23,307 nt of DNA from Aquificota bacterium (GCA_013153795.1 JAADDV010000136.1:1-23307), one strand, 5' to 3'. Positions 5,961-13,783 are shown, counted from the first letter of the stretch. A program made the numbers and translations. Notes: generated from the sequence alone by a model not told the origin.

Positions 5961-7133
5961 ATGAAAAAAGCTGTCGTTTTAGGTGGTGGTATAGGAGGTG
6001 TTGAAGCAGCTATTTCTTTAAAAAAAGAAGGTTTTGATGTAGAGCTTATTTCAGATAGAGATTATGTATATATATATCCTATATCCATATGGATACCAAC
6101 AGGAGAAGTAAGTCTTTCAGATGTTGCTTTACCCTTACATGAAGTAGCAAAAGCTCATAATTTTACTTTTACTAAAGATAAAGTTGTATCTATATCTGGA
6201 AAAGAAAATAAAGTAGTTTTAGAGAATAGAGGAGAAAAAACAGATTTTGATTATCTTATTATTGCTTTAGGACAAACAAAATTAAAGCATAAAGGTATAG
6301 AAAATACTCTTTCTATTTGTGGTTCTCCAGAAGAAGCTTTAAAAATAAAGAAAAAATTAGACGAATTGATTGAAAAAGGTTTTGGAAAAATTGCTTTTGG
6401 ATTTGGAGGAAATCCAAAAGCACCTGATGCTGTTAGAGGAGGCCCTGTTTTTGAAGTGATGTTTAATGTTCACAATTATTTAAAAAAATTACATCTTCGA
6501 GATAAATTTGATATTACTTTTTTTGCTCCTATGCCAAAACCAGGGGCTAGACTTGGAGAAACGGCTTTAAAACTTATGGATAAAATGTTTAAGAAGATGA
6601 ATATAAAGAAAATTACAGGAAAGAAAATAAAAGAGTTTGAAAAAGATAAAGTTATCTTAGAAGATGATACTAAAATAGAAGCTGACCTTATTGCATTTAC
6701 TCCTGCAGGAGATGGTCATCCTGTTATAAAAGAATCGGATTTACCCAAAACAGAAGCTGGATTTTTACTTATTGATGAAGGATGCCAGGTTTTAAATCAC
6801 GAAAATATATATGCAATTGGAGATAGTGTAGCAATAGAAGGTCCTGAGTGGAGAGCTAAACAAGGACATCTTGCAGAAGTTATGGGTAGAATAACAGCAA
6901 ATAATATAGCTGTAAAGGAAGGAATAAAAGAAGGAAGAATAGAAAGTTATAAAAGACATATAAATATTATGTGTCTTATGGATACAGGAGATGGTGGAGC
7001 TTTAGCTTATAGAAGTGATACAAAAGCTCTTCTTATTCCTTTACCTATTATAGGTCATTGGATGAAAAAAGCTTGGGGGCTATATTACAAACTTTCAAAA
7101 TTAGGAAAAATACCAAGACTTCCTGGTATGTAA
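5961..7133 (+). CDS. Sulfide:quinone reductase-like FAD flavoprotein lacking one redox cysteine
   Basis: A 390-residue two-dinucleotide-fold flavoprotein of the SQR/flavocytochrome c sulfide dehydrogenase family. It has the FAD motif LGGGIGGVEAA (7-17), DYLIIALG (97-104), the second FAD motif NIYAIGDSVA (282-291) and a C-terminal amphipathic segment (WMKKAWGLYYKLSKLGKIP), as used by SQR for monotopic membrane binding. Aligned by eye to Aquifex SQR, SICGSPEEA (C120) matches its Cys124 and NIMCLMDTGDGGA (C338) matches its Cys347. The Cys156 region (VSCFGPAYEF in Aquifex) reads AVRGGPVFEV here, with no cysteine; the remaining cysteine is C275. Since Cys156 and Cys347 form the reactive disulfide of classical SQR, this is probably a divergent SQR type or a quinone reductase with another substrate. 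It follows the NifX-like gene and ends in a terminator. Confidence 0.82.
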   Translation: MKKAVVLGGGIGGVEAAISLKKEGFDVELISDRDYVYIYPISIWIPTGEVSLSDVALPLHEVAKAHNFTFTKDKVVSISGKENKVVLENRGEKTDFDYLIIALGQTKLKHKGIENTLSICGSPEEALKIKKKLDELIEKGFGKIAFGFGGNPKAPDAVRGGPVFEVMFNVHNYLKKLHLRDKFDITFFAPMPKPGARLGETALKLMDKMFKKMNIKKITGKKIKEFEKDKVILEDDTKIEADLIAFTPAGDGHPVIKESDLPKTEAGFLLIDEGCQVLNHENIYAIGDSVAIEGPEWRAKQGHLAEVMGRITANNIAVKEGIKEGRIESYKRHINIMCLMDTGDGGALAYRSDTKALLIPLPIIGHWMKKAWGLYYKLSKLGKIPRLPGM

Positions 7134-7148
7134 ACCAGGAAGTTTTTT
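7118..7148 (+). terminator. Rho-independent terminator overlapping the flavoprotein stop codon
   Basis: A 10-bp stem, ACTTCCTGGT (7118-7127) with ACCAGGAAGT (7134-7143), has a 6-nt loop holding the TAA stop, and is followed by T-rich sequence to 7148. The upstream arm encodes the last residues of the protein, so the hairpin is built into coding sequence. Confidence 0.88.
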
Positions 7149-7211
7149 CATAAAAATTTCCCTCTAAAGATAAGTATAATATTCAAAATTCTTTCTTCAG
7201 CAGGTTTCTAT

Positions 7212-7856
7212 ATGAAAAAACTCTCCCTTGGAAAGCTCAAAATTGTATATACAGAAAAAAAAGATGGTAATATGCGCATTTCTAGCAATAGAGAAAATCT
7301 TTTAAAAAATTTTAATTTAGATAAACTTTCTATTCCTAATCAAAAACATACTGCTTATATTTTTAATATAAATGAATATAGAAATCAGGAAGCAGATGGC
7401 CTATATACAGATAAAAAAAGAGAGGCTTTAGGTGTTTTAACAGCTGATTGTATGCCTATTGTTTTGAGTGATGGAACTATACTTACTGTTATCCATGCTG
7501 GTTGGAAAGGCTTATTTGAAGGAATTTTAGAAGAAGCTGTTTCAAAGTTAAAAAACAAAGAGAAAGCTGTTGCTTTTATTGGACCATCAGCAAGAATATG
7601 TTGTTATCAAGTTAAAGAAGATTTTTTACAGCATTTAAAAAAATATAATATTCATGTTGATAAAAGACATTTAAGAAAAAATGAAGAAGGGTATACATTT
7701 TCTCTTCAAGAGGTGGCAAAAGATAAATTAAAAGAAAAAGGAGTAAATCATATAGTAGATATATCTTTATGCACTATTTGTAAGGAAGACTTTTTCTCTT
7801 ATAGAAAAGGTAATTTTGAAGAAAGAATTCTAACCTTTGCCTGGCTGGAGGACTAA
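7212..7856 (+). CDS. pgeF: Purine nucleoside phosphorylase / multicopper-type YfiH-LACC1 family protein
   Basis: A 214-residue YfiH/DUF152 family protein. Members were once called laccase or polyphenol oxidase; LACC1-type members act as purine nucleoside phosphorylases and adenosine deaminases. E. coli PgeF (YfiH) has been proposed to hydrolyse misincorporated residues in peptidoglycan precursors. The three zinc ligands are visible: His46 (NQKHTA), Cys80 (LTADCMP) and His95 (IHAGWKG), plus IGPSARICCYQV and the cysteine-rich SLCTICKEDFFSYRKG tail. The start ATG has a weak ribosome-binding site. A TATAAT hexamer at 7175-7180 lies upstream but has no convincing -35 partner. The stop codon abuts the accD start, so the two are probably co-transcribed. 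The family is certain; the physiological substrate is not. Confidence 0.88.
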   Translation: MKKLSLGKLKIVYTEKKDGNMRISSNRENLLKNFNLDKLSIPNQKHTAYIFNINEYRNQEADGLYTDKKREALGVLTADCMPIVLSDGTILTVIHAGWKGLFEGILEEAVSKLKNKEKAVAFIGPSARICCYQVKEDFLQHLKKYNIHVDKRHLRKNEEGYTFSLQEVAKDKLKEKGVNHIVDISLCTICKEDFFSYRKGNFEERILTFAWLED

Positions 7857-8693
7857 ATGGGTTTAAAAGATTTAATAGGAAAATTTAAAGGACAAAAAAA
7901 GCTTAATATTGAAAAAGGTGAATGGATTAAATGTGAAAAGTGTAAAACTCTTTTATATAGTGAAGACTTAAAGAAAAACTTAAAAATATGTCCCCATTGC
8001 GGATATAACTTTAGAATGACAGCGAAAGAAAGGGTTGATTCTCTTCTTGATGAAGTTTTCTCCTATGATTTATTTCCAAAAATAGCTCCTGTAGATGTTA
8101 TAAATTTTAAAGATACAAAGAAATATAAAGATAGACTAAAACAAGCTCAGGAAAAGACAGGTCTTAAAGATGCCATGATTATTGCTAATGGAAAGATATA
8201 TGACAGAGAAGTTGTCCTTGCTGTTATGGATTTTAGATTTATGGGTGGTAGTATGGGAAGTGTTGTTGGAGCAAAGTTTGTAAGAGGGGCAGAATTTGCC
8301 ATAGAAAAAAATATTCCTTTTATTGCTATTACTGCATCTGGCGGTGCAAGAATGCAGGAAAGTATTATATCTCTTATGCAAATGGCAAAAACATCTATAG
8401 CTGTAGATAGAATGAATAAAGCAGGAATTTTATATATATCTGTTTTAACAGACCCTACAATGGGAGGCGTTTCAGCAAGTTTTGCATTTTTAGGAGATAT
8501 TATTATTGCTGAGCCTGAATCTTTAATAGGCTTTGCAGGTCCAAGAGTAATAGAACAAACTATAAAACAACAGCTTCCTGAAGGTTTTCAACGCTCAGAG
8601 TTTTTATTAGAAAAAGGTCAGATAGATATGGTTGTAGATAGAAAACATTTAAAAAGAACTTTATATACATTAATAAAGCAAACTCAAGGATAA
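7857..8693 (+). CDS. accD: Acetyl-CoA carboxylase carboxyltransferase subunit beta
   Basis: Forms with AccA the carboxyltransferase that moves CO2 from biotin on AccB to acetyl-CoA, giving malonyl-CoA for fatty acid synthesis. The 278-residue protein has the N-terminal zinc ribbon of bacterial AccD (C26, C29, C45, C48: CEKC and CPHC). The crotonase-like core follows, including FMGGSMGSVVGAKF, AITASGGARMQE, DPTMGGVSASFA and GFAGPRVIEQT. The start directly follows the pgeF stop, with GGAGG just before it. The gene is followed after a single base by mobB. AccA is not in the window, as is common where accA and accD are unlinked. Length and motifs are complete. Confidence 0.97.
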   Translation: MGLKDLIGKFKGQKKLNIEKGEWIKCEKCKTLLYSEDLKKNLKICPHCGYNFRMTAKERVDSLLDEVFSYDLFPKIAPVDVINFKDTKKYKDRLKQAQEKTGLKDAMIIANGKIYDREVVLAVMDFRFMGGSMGSVVGAKFVRGAEFAIEKNIPFIAITASGGARMQESIISLMQMAKTSIAVDRMNKAGILYISVLTDPTMGGVSASFAFLGDIIIAEPESLIGFAGPRVIEQTIKQQLPEGFQRSEFLLEKGQIDMVVDRKHLKRTLYTLIKQTQG

Positions 8694-8694
8694 A

Positions 8695-9210
8695 ATGAAA
8701 TTTCCAGCCATAATAATTGTAGGAGCTCATAACAGCGGTAAAACAACTTTTATAGAGAAGGTGATAAAGCTTCTTACAGAAAAAGGATACACTGTTACTG
8801 CTGTTAAACATGACCCAAAAGGAAAAGCTAAAACAGATACAGAAGGAAAAGATAGCTGGAAAATGTATAATGCAGGGGCAAAACAGGTTATTCTAGCTTC
8901 TCCTAATAAAATAACTTCTTATATTAGACCTGAAGTTGAATATAATCCTGAATATATATTAGAAAACCTTATTTTAGGAAAACCTGATATAGTAATTTTT
9001 GAAGGTTTTAAACAATATTCAGGAATAGATAAATTTGAAGTTATAAGAAAAGAAGAAAACAGAGAGCTTATTTCTAATCCTTCTGAAATAAAAGGAGTAA
9101 TAACGGATTACTATAAATTTCCGATAAGATTTGATATAAACCAACCAGAAGAATTTGTAAAATATATAGAAGAAAAATATATAAAAAGCAGCAGTAGGAG
9201 GACTGTATGA
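8695..9210 (+). CDS. mobB: Molybdopterin-guanine dinucleotide biosynthesis protein MobB
   Basis: A GTP-binding accessory protein that assists MobA in making the guanine dinucleotide form of molybdenum cofactor, used by DMSO-reductase-family enzymes such as nitrate, polysulfide and arsenate reductases. The 171-residue protein begins with a P-loop IIVGAHNSGKTTFIEKVI (GxxxxGKT at 10-17). It continues with the MobB signature VKHDPKGKAKTDTEGKDSWKMYNAGAKQV and GKPDIVIFEGFK. It starts one base after the accD stop, and its own stop overlaps the acyP start by four bases (ATGA). Its presence implies that molybdo- or tungstoenzymes occur elsewhere in the genome. MobA is not in the window. Confidence 0.93.
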   Translation: MKFPAIIIVGAHNSGKTTFIEKVIKLLTEKGYTVTAVKHDPKGKAKTDTEGKDSWKMYNAGAKQVILASPNKITSYIRPEVEYNPEYILENLILGKPDIVIFEGFKQYSGIDKFEVIRKEENRELISNPSEIKGVITDYYKFPIRFDINQPEEFVKYIEEKYIKSSSRRTV

Positions 9211-9476
9211 TTTTACATGTTGTTCTTGCAGGCAAAGTTCAAGGAGTAGGGTTTAGATATTTTACTAAAAATCTTGCGAAAAAATATGGTTTAAAAGGAT
9301 ATGTTAGAAATTTACCAGATGGAACAGTAGAAATAGTAGCAGAAGGAGATGAAAAAACTTTAAGAAAATTTTTAGAAGAAGTTGAAAAGGGTCCTCCTTT
9401 AGCTGAAGTTACCCATATGAGATTTCAATTTGAAGAAAAAGAGGGAGGCTTTGAAGATTTTGAAATTGAATATTAA
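9207..9476 (+). CDS. acyP: Acylphosphatase
   Basis: A small hydrolase of carboxyl-phosphate bonds (acyl phosphates such as carbamoyl phosphate and 1,3-bisphosphoglycerate). At 89 residues it has the typical size, with the signature GKVQGVGFRYFTKNLAKKYG (9-28) containing the phosphate-binding Arg17, and GYVRNLPDGTVEIVAEG with catalytic Asn35. The ATG overlaps the mobB stop as ATGA, with AGGAGG a few bases upstream. Its 3' end overlaps the start region of the LysM/LytM gene, which lies in another frame. The protein is thermostable in other thermophiles, and all core residues are present here. Confidence 0.96.
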   Translation: MILHVVLAGKVQGVGFRYFTKNLAKKYGLKGYVRNLPDGTVEIVAEGDEKTLRKFLEEVEKGPPLAEVTHMRFQFEEKEGGFEDFEIEY

Positions 9477-10968
9477 GCTTTTTATCTTAGCTTTTCTTTT
9501 TACTTTTTCTTGGGTTTTTGCTCTTACTTACACCGTAAAACCGGGGGATAGTTTAGATAAAATAGCTAGAAAATATGGTGTTTCTGTCAAAGATATTATA
9601 AAAGCTAATAATCTTAAAAAACCTTATATAATCCACCCAGGGCAAAAATTAAAAATTCCTACAAAATCTAAAACAAAAAAACAAAAAAATAAAAAAACTG
9701 CTTCTAAAAAGAAAAATAAAAAGACTCAAATTGTTTACAGAATTGTTTATATAAGATATAAAGTAAAACCAGGAGACTCATTAATAAAAATTGCTAAAAA
9801 ATATGGGATATCTACAAAAGAAATAATAAGAATTAATAAGTTAAAAAAACCATACCGTTTAAGAGTAGGACAAGTTTTAAAAATTCCTAAAAAAGTTGCT
9901 ATAAAGAAAAAATCGTCCAAACAAAAAGTAAAAGCCTATAAGATTTATAAGGTCAAAAGAGGAGATACTGTAAGCACTATAGCAAAAAAATTTGGAGTAT
10001 CTGTAAAAGAAATTGTTCAGGCTAATAATCTTAAAAAACCTTACCATTTAAAAGTGGGACAAAAGCTGAAAATTCCAGTAAAGTTTGTAGCATCTACTGC
10101 TAACACTTCAAAATCTAAAAGTGCCCAAAGAAAAGAGCAACTTACATATTCTTACTGCACAAAAAGATATAGAGTAAGACCAGGAGATTCATTAATAAAA
10201 ATAGCTAAAAAATTTGGTGTTTCGGCAGAAAAATTAAAAGAAATGAATAATTTAAAATCAAGCAGATTAAAAGTAGGACAGATTTTATGTGTAAAGAAAG
10301 TAGTAAAAAGTATAGATAGAAAAGGTTATACGAAAGTAGTCAAAACTCAAATTATTAAATATAAAGTAAAACCAGGAGATACTTTAATAAAAATTGCTAA
10401 AAAATTTAAAGTTTACACAAAAGATATAGTGAGATTAAATAAGTTAAAAAAACCATATAGATTAAAGGTAGGGCAGGTTTTAAAAATTCCTAAAAAAGTT
10501 GTTTCTTATGTTAAAGTCAAAACATATACAAAACCTAAAAAAGATAGAGAAGAAGAGTATTTTACAGAATTACCTAAAAGGTCAAATATAAACTTCGGTT
10601 TTATCTGGCCTGTTAACGGGGAAGTTGTAAATAACTTTGTAAATAACTCAGTTATGAGACACTTAGGAATAGATATACAAACAAGTTGTGGAGAAAAAGT
10701 TAGAGCAGCAGAAAGTGGAAAAGTTATATATGCAGGAGAAAGTATAAAACCTTATGGAAGGCTTATTATCCTAAGACATAAAGGAAAATTTAATACAGTT
10801 TACGGACATCTTGGAAATATATATGTAAAAGAAAATCAGTATGTAAAAAAAGGTCAAGTTATAGGTTCTGTTGGACATCTAGATGATACTTCATGTGGAA
10901 TTTATTTTGAGATAAGAAAAAATACAGTGCCTGTTGACCCTTTAGTATTCTTATCTAAGAAAAAGTAA
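9460..10968 (+). CDS. Secreted five-LysM protein with degenerate M23/LytM domain (NlpD/EnvC-like)
   Basis: A 502-residue exported cell-wall protein. Numbered from the TTG at 9460, it has a signal peptide (hydrophobic segment about 7-20, cleavage likely after VFA) and LysM domains at about 24-67, 99-143, 162-205, 236-278 and 300-344, joined by lysine-rich linkers. The C-terminal M23 (LytM) domain spans about 381-497. Of the M23 metal site, HLGID (H401, D405) and YGHL (H450) remain. The final HLHFE motif reads GIYFE, losing both histidines, as in E. coli EnvC (LYFE). It is therefore probably not a peptidase but an activator of an N-acetylmuramoyl-L-alanine amidase in daughter-cell separation. 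The start is uncertain: in-frame TTGs lie at 9430, 9451 and 9460; 9460 gives the cleanest signal peptide and follows GGGAGG (9443-9448) by 11 nt. It overlaps acyP. Confidence 0.9.
   Translation: MKLNIKLFILAFLFTFSWVFALTYTVKPGDSLDKIARKYGVSVKDIIKANNLKKPYIIHPGQKLKIPTKSKTKKQKNKKTASKKKNKKTQIVYRIVYIRYKVKPGDSLIKIAKKYGISTKEIIRINKLKKPYRLRVGQVLKIPKKVAIKKKSSKQKVKAYKIYKVKRGDTVSTIAKKFGVSVKEIVQANNLKKPYHLKVGQKLKIPVKFVASTANTSKSKSAQRKEQLTYSYCTKRYRVRPGDSLIKIAKKFGVSAEKLKEMNNLKSSRLKVGQILCVKKVVKSIDRKGYTKVVKTQIIKYKVKPGDTLIKIAKKFKVYTKDIVRLNKLKKPYRLKVGQVLKIPKKVVSYVKVKTYTKPKKDREEEYFTELPKRSNINFGFIWPVNGEVVNNFVNNSVMRHLGIDIQTSCGEKVRAAESGKVIYAGESIKPYGRLIILRHKGKFNTVYGHLGNIYVKENQYVKKGQVIGSVGHLDDTSCGIYFEIRKNTVPVDPLVFLSKKK
9757..9898 (+). 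repeat. LysM-encoding DNA repeat, near-identical partner at 10360-10501
   Basis: The segment encoding LysM domain 2 is repeated 603 bp downstream as LysM domain 5. Long identical blocks include TATAAAGTAAAACCAGGAGA, TTAATAAAAATTGCTAAAAA and TTTTAAAAATTCCTAAAAAA. Similarity at the DNA level beyond protein need suggests recent duplication or gene conversion inside the gene. Confidence 0.75.
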
Positions 10969-11024
10969 TTTTGCTAAAATATCTTATTTATTTGAAATTA
11001 CATATATAAGCAGGAGATATATAT

Positions 11025-12260
11025 ATGGAAGGAAGAAAATATCAAGAATTTCCAAGGATAAAAAGACTTCCCCAATATGTTTTTGCTATAGTAAATGACC
11101 TTAAAGCAAGACTGAGAAGAGAAGGGGAAGATATTATAGATTTTGGAATGGGAAATCCAGACCTTAGACCAGACCAAAAAATCATAGAAAAATTATGTGA
11201 ATCGGCTAGAAAAAAAACAACTCATAGATATTCTATGTCTCAAGGAATACCAAGACTTAGAAAAGCAATAACAGAATTTTATAAAATAAGATACGGAGTA
11301 GAGCTAGACCCAGAAGAGGAAGCTATTCTTACAATAGGTTCTAAAGAAGGTTTGTCCCACTTGATGCTTGCTATGCTTTCACCTGGAGATATAGCTCTTG
11401 TTCCAAGTCCAAGATATCCTATCCACTACTACGCTCCTGTAATTGCAGGAGCAAGTGTACTGACTGTTCCTCTTCCTTTAGAAGGTTCTGACAGTGAAAA
11501 GCAGGAACAGTTTTTAAAAAATATATATGAGTCTTATGAAGACAGCTATCCAGAGCCAAAGGTTCTTCTTTTAAACTTTCCTAATAATCCAACAACTATG
11601 ACAGTTGATATAGAGTTTTTTAAGGAGATTGTTTCCTTTGCAAAGAAAAAAGGCATGTGGATTATCCATGATTTTGCTTATGCAGACCTTTGTTTTGATG
11701 GGTATCAGGCACCGTCAATCCTGCAGGTAGAAGGAGCAAAAGATATAGCTGTTGAGACATATTCCCTTACAAAAGGCTTTTCAATGGCAGGTTGGAGGGT
11801 TGGATTTGTTTTAGGAAATCCAACCCTTATTTATAATCTAAAAAGACTAAAAAGCTATCTAGACTATGGAACATTCACACCTATACAGGTTGCAAGTATT
11901 ATAGCCCTTGAAGGAGACTACTCTGTAGTTGAGAAGGCAAGGGATACATATAGTGAAAGACTGGATGTTCTTGTTGAAGGACTAAATAAAGCTGGATGGA
12001 AAGTTGAAAAACCAAAAGCAACAATGTTCCTCTGGGCAAAAATACCAGAAGAATTCCAGCATCTTGGTTCTGTAGAGTTTAGTAAACTTCTTCTAACAGA
12101 AGCAAAAGTAGCCGTTGCTCCGGGAATTGGTTTTGGAGAGCATGGAGAAGGTTATGTAAGATTTGCTGTTGTTGAGAATAAAAAAAGAATAAGACAGGCA
12201 ATAAGAAACATTAAAAAGTTTTTTAAACAATATAGAAAGGAAGCAGCTTTATATAAATGA
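11025..12260 (+). CDS. alaC: Class I/II aminotransferase, AlaC-type
   Basis: A PLP-dependent aminotransferase of 411 residues closest in motif pattern to E. coli AlaC (YfdZ), which makes alanine from pyruvate and glutamate. Visible are the N-terminal FPRIKRLPQYVFAIVNDLK, IDFGMGNPDL (38-47) for substrate binding, and LNFPNNPTT with Asn188. HDFAYADL carries Asp216 and Tyr219 for the PLP ring; SLTKGFSMAGWRVG carries the Schiff-base Lys250 and phosphate-binding Arg258; EGYVRFAVVE carries the carboxylate-binding Arg. The ATG has a good AGGAG site. Related enzymes include LL-diaminopimelate and aspartate aminotransferases, so the substrate assignment is by resemblance. The stop overlaps the lptB start (ATGA). 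Codon use is slightly richer in CTT/CTA leucine than in the mtnA-nadB genes. Confidence 0.87.
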   Translation: MEGRKYQEFPRIKRLPQYVFAIVNDLKARLRREGEDIIDFGMGNPDLRPDQKIIEKLCESARKKTTHRYSMSQGIPRLRKAITEFYKIRYGVELDPEEEAILTIGSKEGLSHLMLAMLSPGDIALVPSPRYPIHYYAPVIAGASVLTVPLPLEGSDSEKQEQFLKNIYESYEDSYPEPKVLLLNFPNNPTTMTVDIEFFKEIVSFAKKKGMWIIHDFAYADLCFDGYQAPSILQVEGAKDIAVETYSLTKGFSMAGWRVGFVLGNPTLIYNLKRLKSYLDYGTFTPIQVASIIALEGDYSVVEKARDTYSERLDVLVEGLNKAGWKVEKPKATMFLWAKIPEEFQHLGSVEFSKLLLTEAKVAVAPGIGFGEHGEGYVRFAVVENKKRIRQAIRNIKKFFKQYRKEAALYK

Positions 12261-12991
12261 TAAAAGAGCTTTCAACTCTTGAAGTTGAGCATATTAAAAA
12301 AGCTTACAAAGAAAAAGTTGTTTTAGAAGATATATCTTTATATGTGAAAGAAGGGGAGATTGTTGGTCTTTTAGGACCAAATGGAGCAGGAAAAACTACA
12401 ACATTTAAATGTTTACTTGGTTTTATAAAACCTGATGATGGAAAAATAAAACTAAACGGAGAAGATATAACAGACCTACCTGTTTATGAAAGGGCTAAGA
12501 AAGGAATCTCTTTTCTTCCTCAGGAGCCTTCTATCTTTAGAGACCTTACAGTCTGGGAAAATATTGTTATGTTTTTAGAATTTCAACTTTCAGACCCTCT
12601 TGAAATAAAAGAAAAAGCCAAGAGATTACTGGAAGATTTTGGTATTTATAGATTAAAAGACCAAAAAGCTTCAACTCTTTCAGGAGGAGAAAGAAGAAGA
12701 CTTGAGATAGCACGGTCTCTTATAATAAATCCTTCATTTCTTCTTTTAGATGAGCCTTTTGCTGGAGTTGACCCTGTTTCTGTTAAAGAGATAAATGCCC
12801 TTATAAAGGAGCTTGTAAAAAGAGATATAGGAGTTATTCTTACAGACCACAATGTAAGAGAAACATTAAGGATAACAGACAGAGCTTATATAATAGCCCA
12901 TGGAAAAGTTATTGCAGAGGGACCTCCTGAAGTAATTGTTCAAAATGAGATAGTGAGAAAAATCTTTTTAGGAGAGGACTTTACCCTTTGA
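12257..12991 (+). CDS. lptB: LPS export ABC transporter ATPase LptB
   Basis: The ATPase of the LptB2FG complex, which extracts lipopolysaccharide from the inner membrane for transport to the outer membrane. The 244-residue protein has Walker A GPNGAGKT (40-47), the Q-loop in FLPQEPSIF (Gln89), signature LSGGERRRLEIARSL (141-155), Walker B FLLLDEP (161-167) and H-loop TDHNV (His198). LptB-specific features are EDITDLPVYERAKKGISFLPQE and FAGVDPVSV. Its presence shows a Gram-negative, LPS-bearing envelope. It starts within the alaC stop (ATGA), and its stop overlaps the TTG start of mlaF (TTGA). LptF, LptG, LptC and LptA are not in the window. Confidence 0.94.
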   Translation: MIKELSTLEVEHIKKAYKEKVVLEDISLYVKEGEIVGLLGPNGAGKTTTFKCLLGFIKPDDGKIKLNGEDITDLPVYERAKKGISFLPQEPSIFRDLTVWENIVMFLEFQLSDPLEIKEKAKRLLEDFGIYRLKDQKASTLSGGERRRLEIARSLIINPSFLLLDEPFAGVDPVSVKEINALIKELVKRDIGVILTDHNVRETLRITDRAYIIAHGKVIAEGPPEVIVQNEIVRKIFLGEDFTL

Positions 12992-13773
12992 AAAAAGTAA
13001 AGATAAAAGTTGAAAATCTTACAAAAAAATTTGGAAATAGGACAATTCTTAAAGGAATATCTTTTGAAGTCTACGAAAAAGAGATTTTTGTTTTAATGGG
13101 AGGTAGCGGAAGTGGAAAATCTACTACTATAAAACATATAATAGGACTTTTAAAACCGACTTCTGGACATATATATATAGATGGTGTTGATATAACAAAA
13201 CTAGACAAAAAAGAGCTTATAGAATTTAGAAAAAGAATGGGATATCTGTTTCAAGAAGGAGCTTTGTTTGATAGTTTGACAGTATGGGAAAATGTAGGAT
13301 TTTATTACCTTGAAAATACAAAAATGCCACCACAGGAAATAAGAAAACTTGCTTCAGAAAAACTTGCTCTTGTTGGTTTAAAAGGAATAGAAGATTTATA
13401 TCCTTCCCAACTTTCAGGAGGTATGAGAAAAAGAGTTTCCCTTGCTAGGGCTATATCAACAAATCCAGAGATTGTTTTATATGATGAACCAACATCAGGA
13501 CTTGACCCAGTAACAAGTGCTATGATTGATAAACTTATCCTCTCTTTAAGAGATGAAATAGGCGTAACATCTATTGTTGTTACCCACGATTTAGACAGTG
13601 CTTTCTCTATAGCAGATAGGATAGCTATGATACACAAAGGAGTTATATACGCAATAGGGACTCCTGAAGAAATAAGGAATCATCCAGACCCAGTAGTCCA
13701 GCAGTTTATAAACAGAAGAGCAGAAGGACCTATAACAGAAGAGCTTTTTAAAGAGATGAATAGAAGTTCTTAA
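12988..13773 (+). CDS. mlaF: ABC transporter ATPase of the MlaF (phospholipid transport) family
   Basis: ATPase of the Mla-type intermembrane lipid transporter, which works with permease MlaE and MCE-domain protein MlaD to maintain outer-membrane lipid asymmetry. The 261-residue protein has Walker A GGSGSGKST (38-46) and the MlaF-typical FQEGALFDSLTVWENVGFYY, where E. coli MlaF has FQSGALF. It also has signature LSGGMRKRVSLARAI (142-156), Walker B IVLYDEPTSGLDPVTS and H-loop VVTHDL. The start is TTG, overlapping the lptB stop; the frame has no earlier ATG and homology begins at once. MlaE and MlaD genes are not adjacent: hpt follows. Two envelope-lipid ATPases are thus translationally coupled without their membrane partners. 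Confidence 0.88.
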   Translation: MKKVKIKVENLTKKFGNRTILKGISFEVYEKEIFVLMGGSGSGKSTTIKHIIGLLKPTSGHIYIDGVDITKLDKKELIEFRKRMGYLFQEGALFDSLTVWENVGFYYLENTKMPPQEIRKLASEKLALVGLKGIEDLYPSQLSGGMRKRVSLARAISTNPEIVLYDEPTSGLDPVTSAMIDKLILSLRDEIGVTSIVVTHDLDSAFSIADRIAMIHKGVIYAIGTPEEIRNHPDPVVQQFINRRAEGPITEELFKEMNRSS

Positions 13774-13783
13774 GGAGAAAAAA

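Noticed and set aside
9500..10510. Repeats in the LysM region as a CRISPR or non-coding tandem array
   Set aside because: Units are irregular, keep one open frame and encode recognisable LysM domains.
13305..13637. Open frame of 110 codons on the minus strand opposite mlaF
   Set aside because: It is a shadow of the ATPase core in another frame, with no ribosome-binding site and no plausible product.
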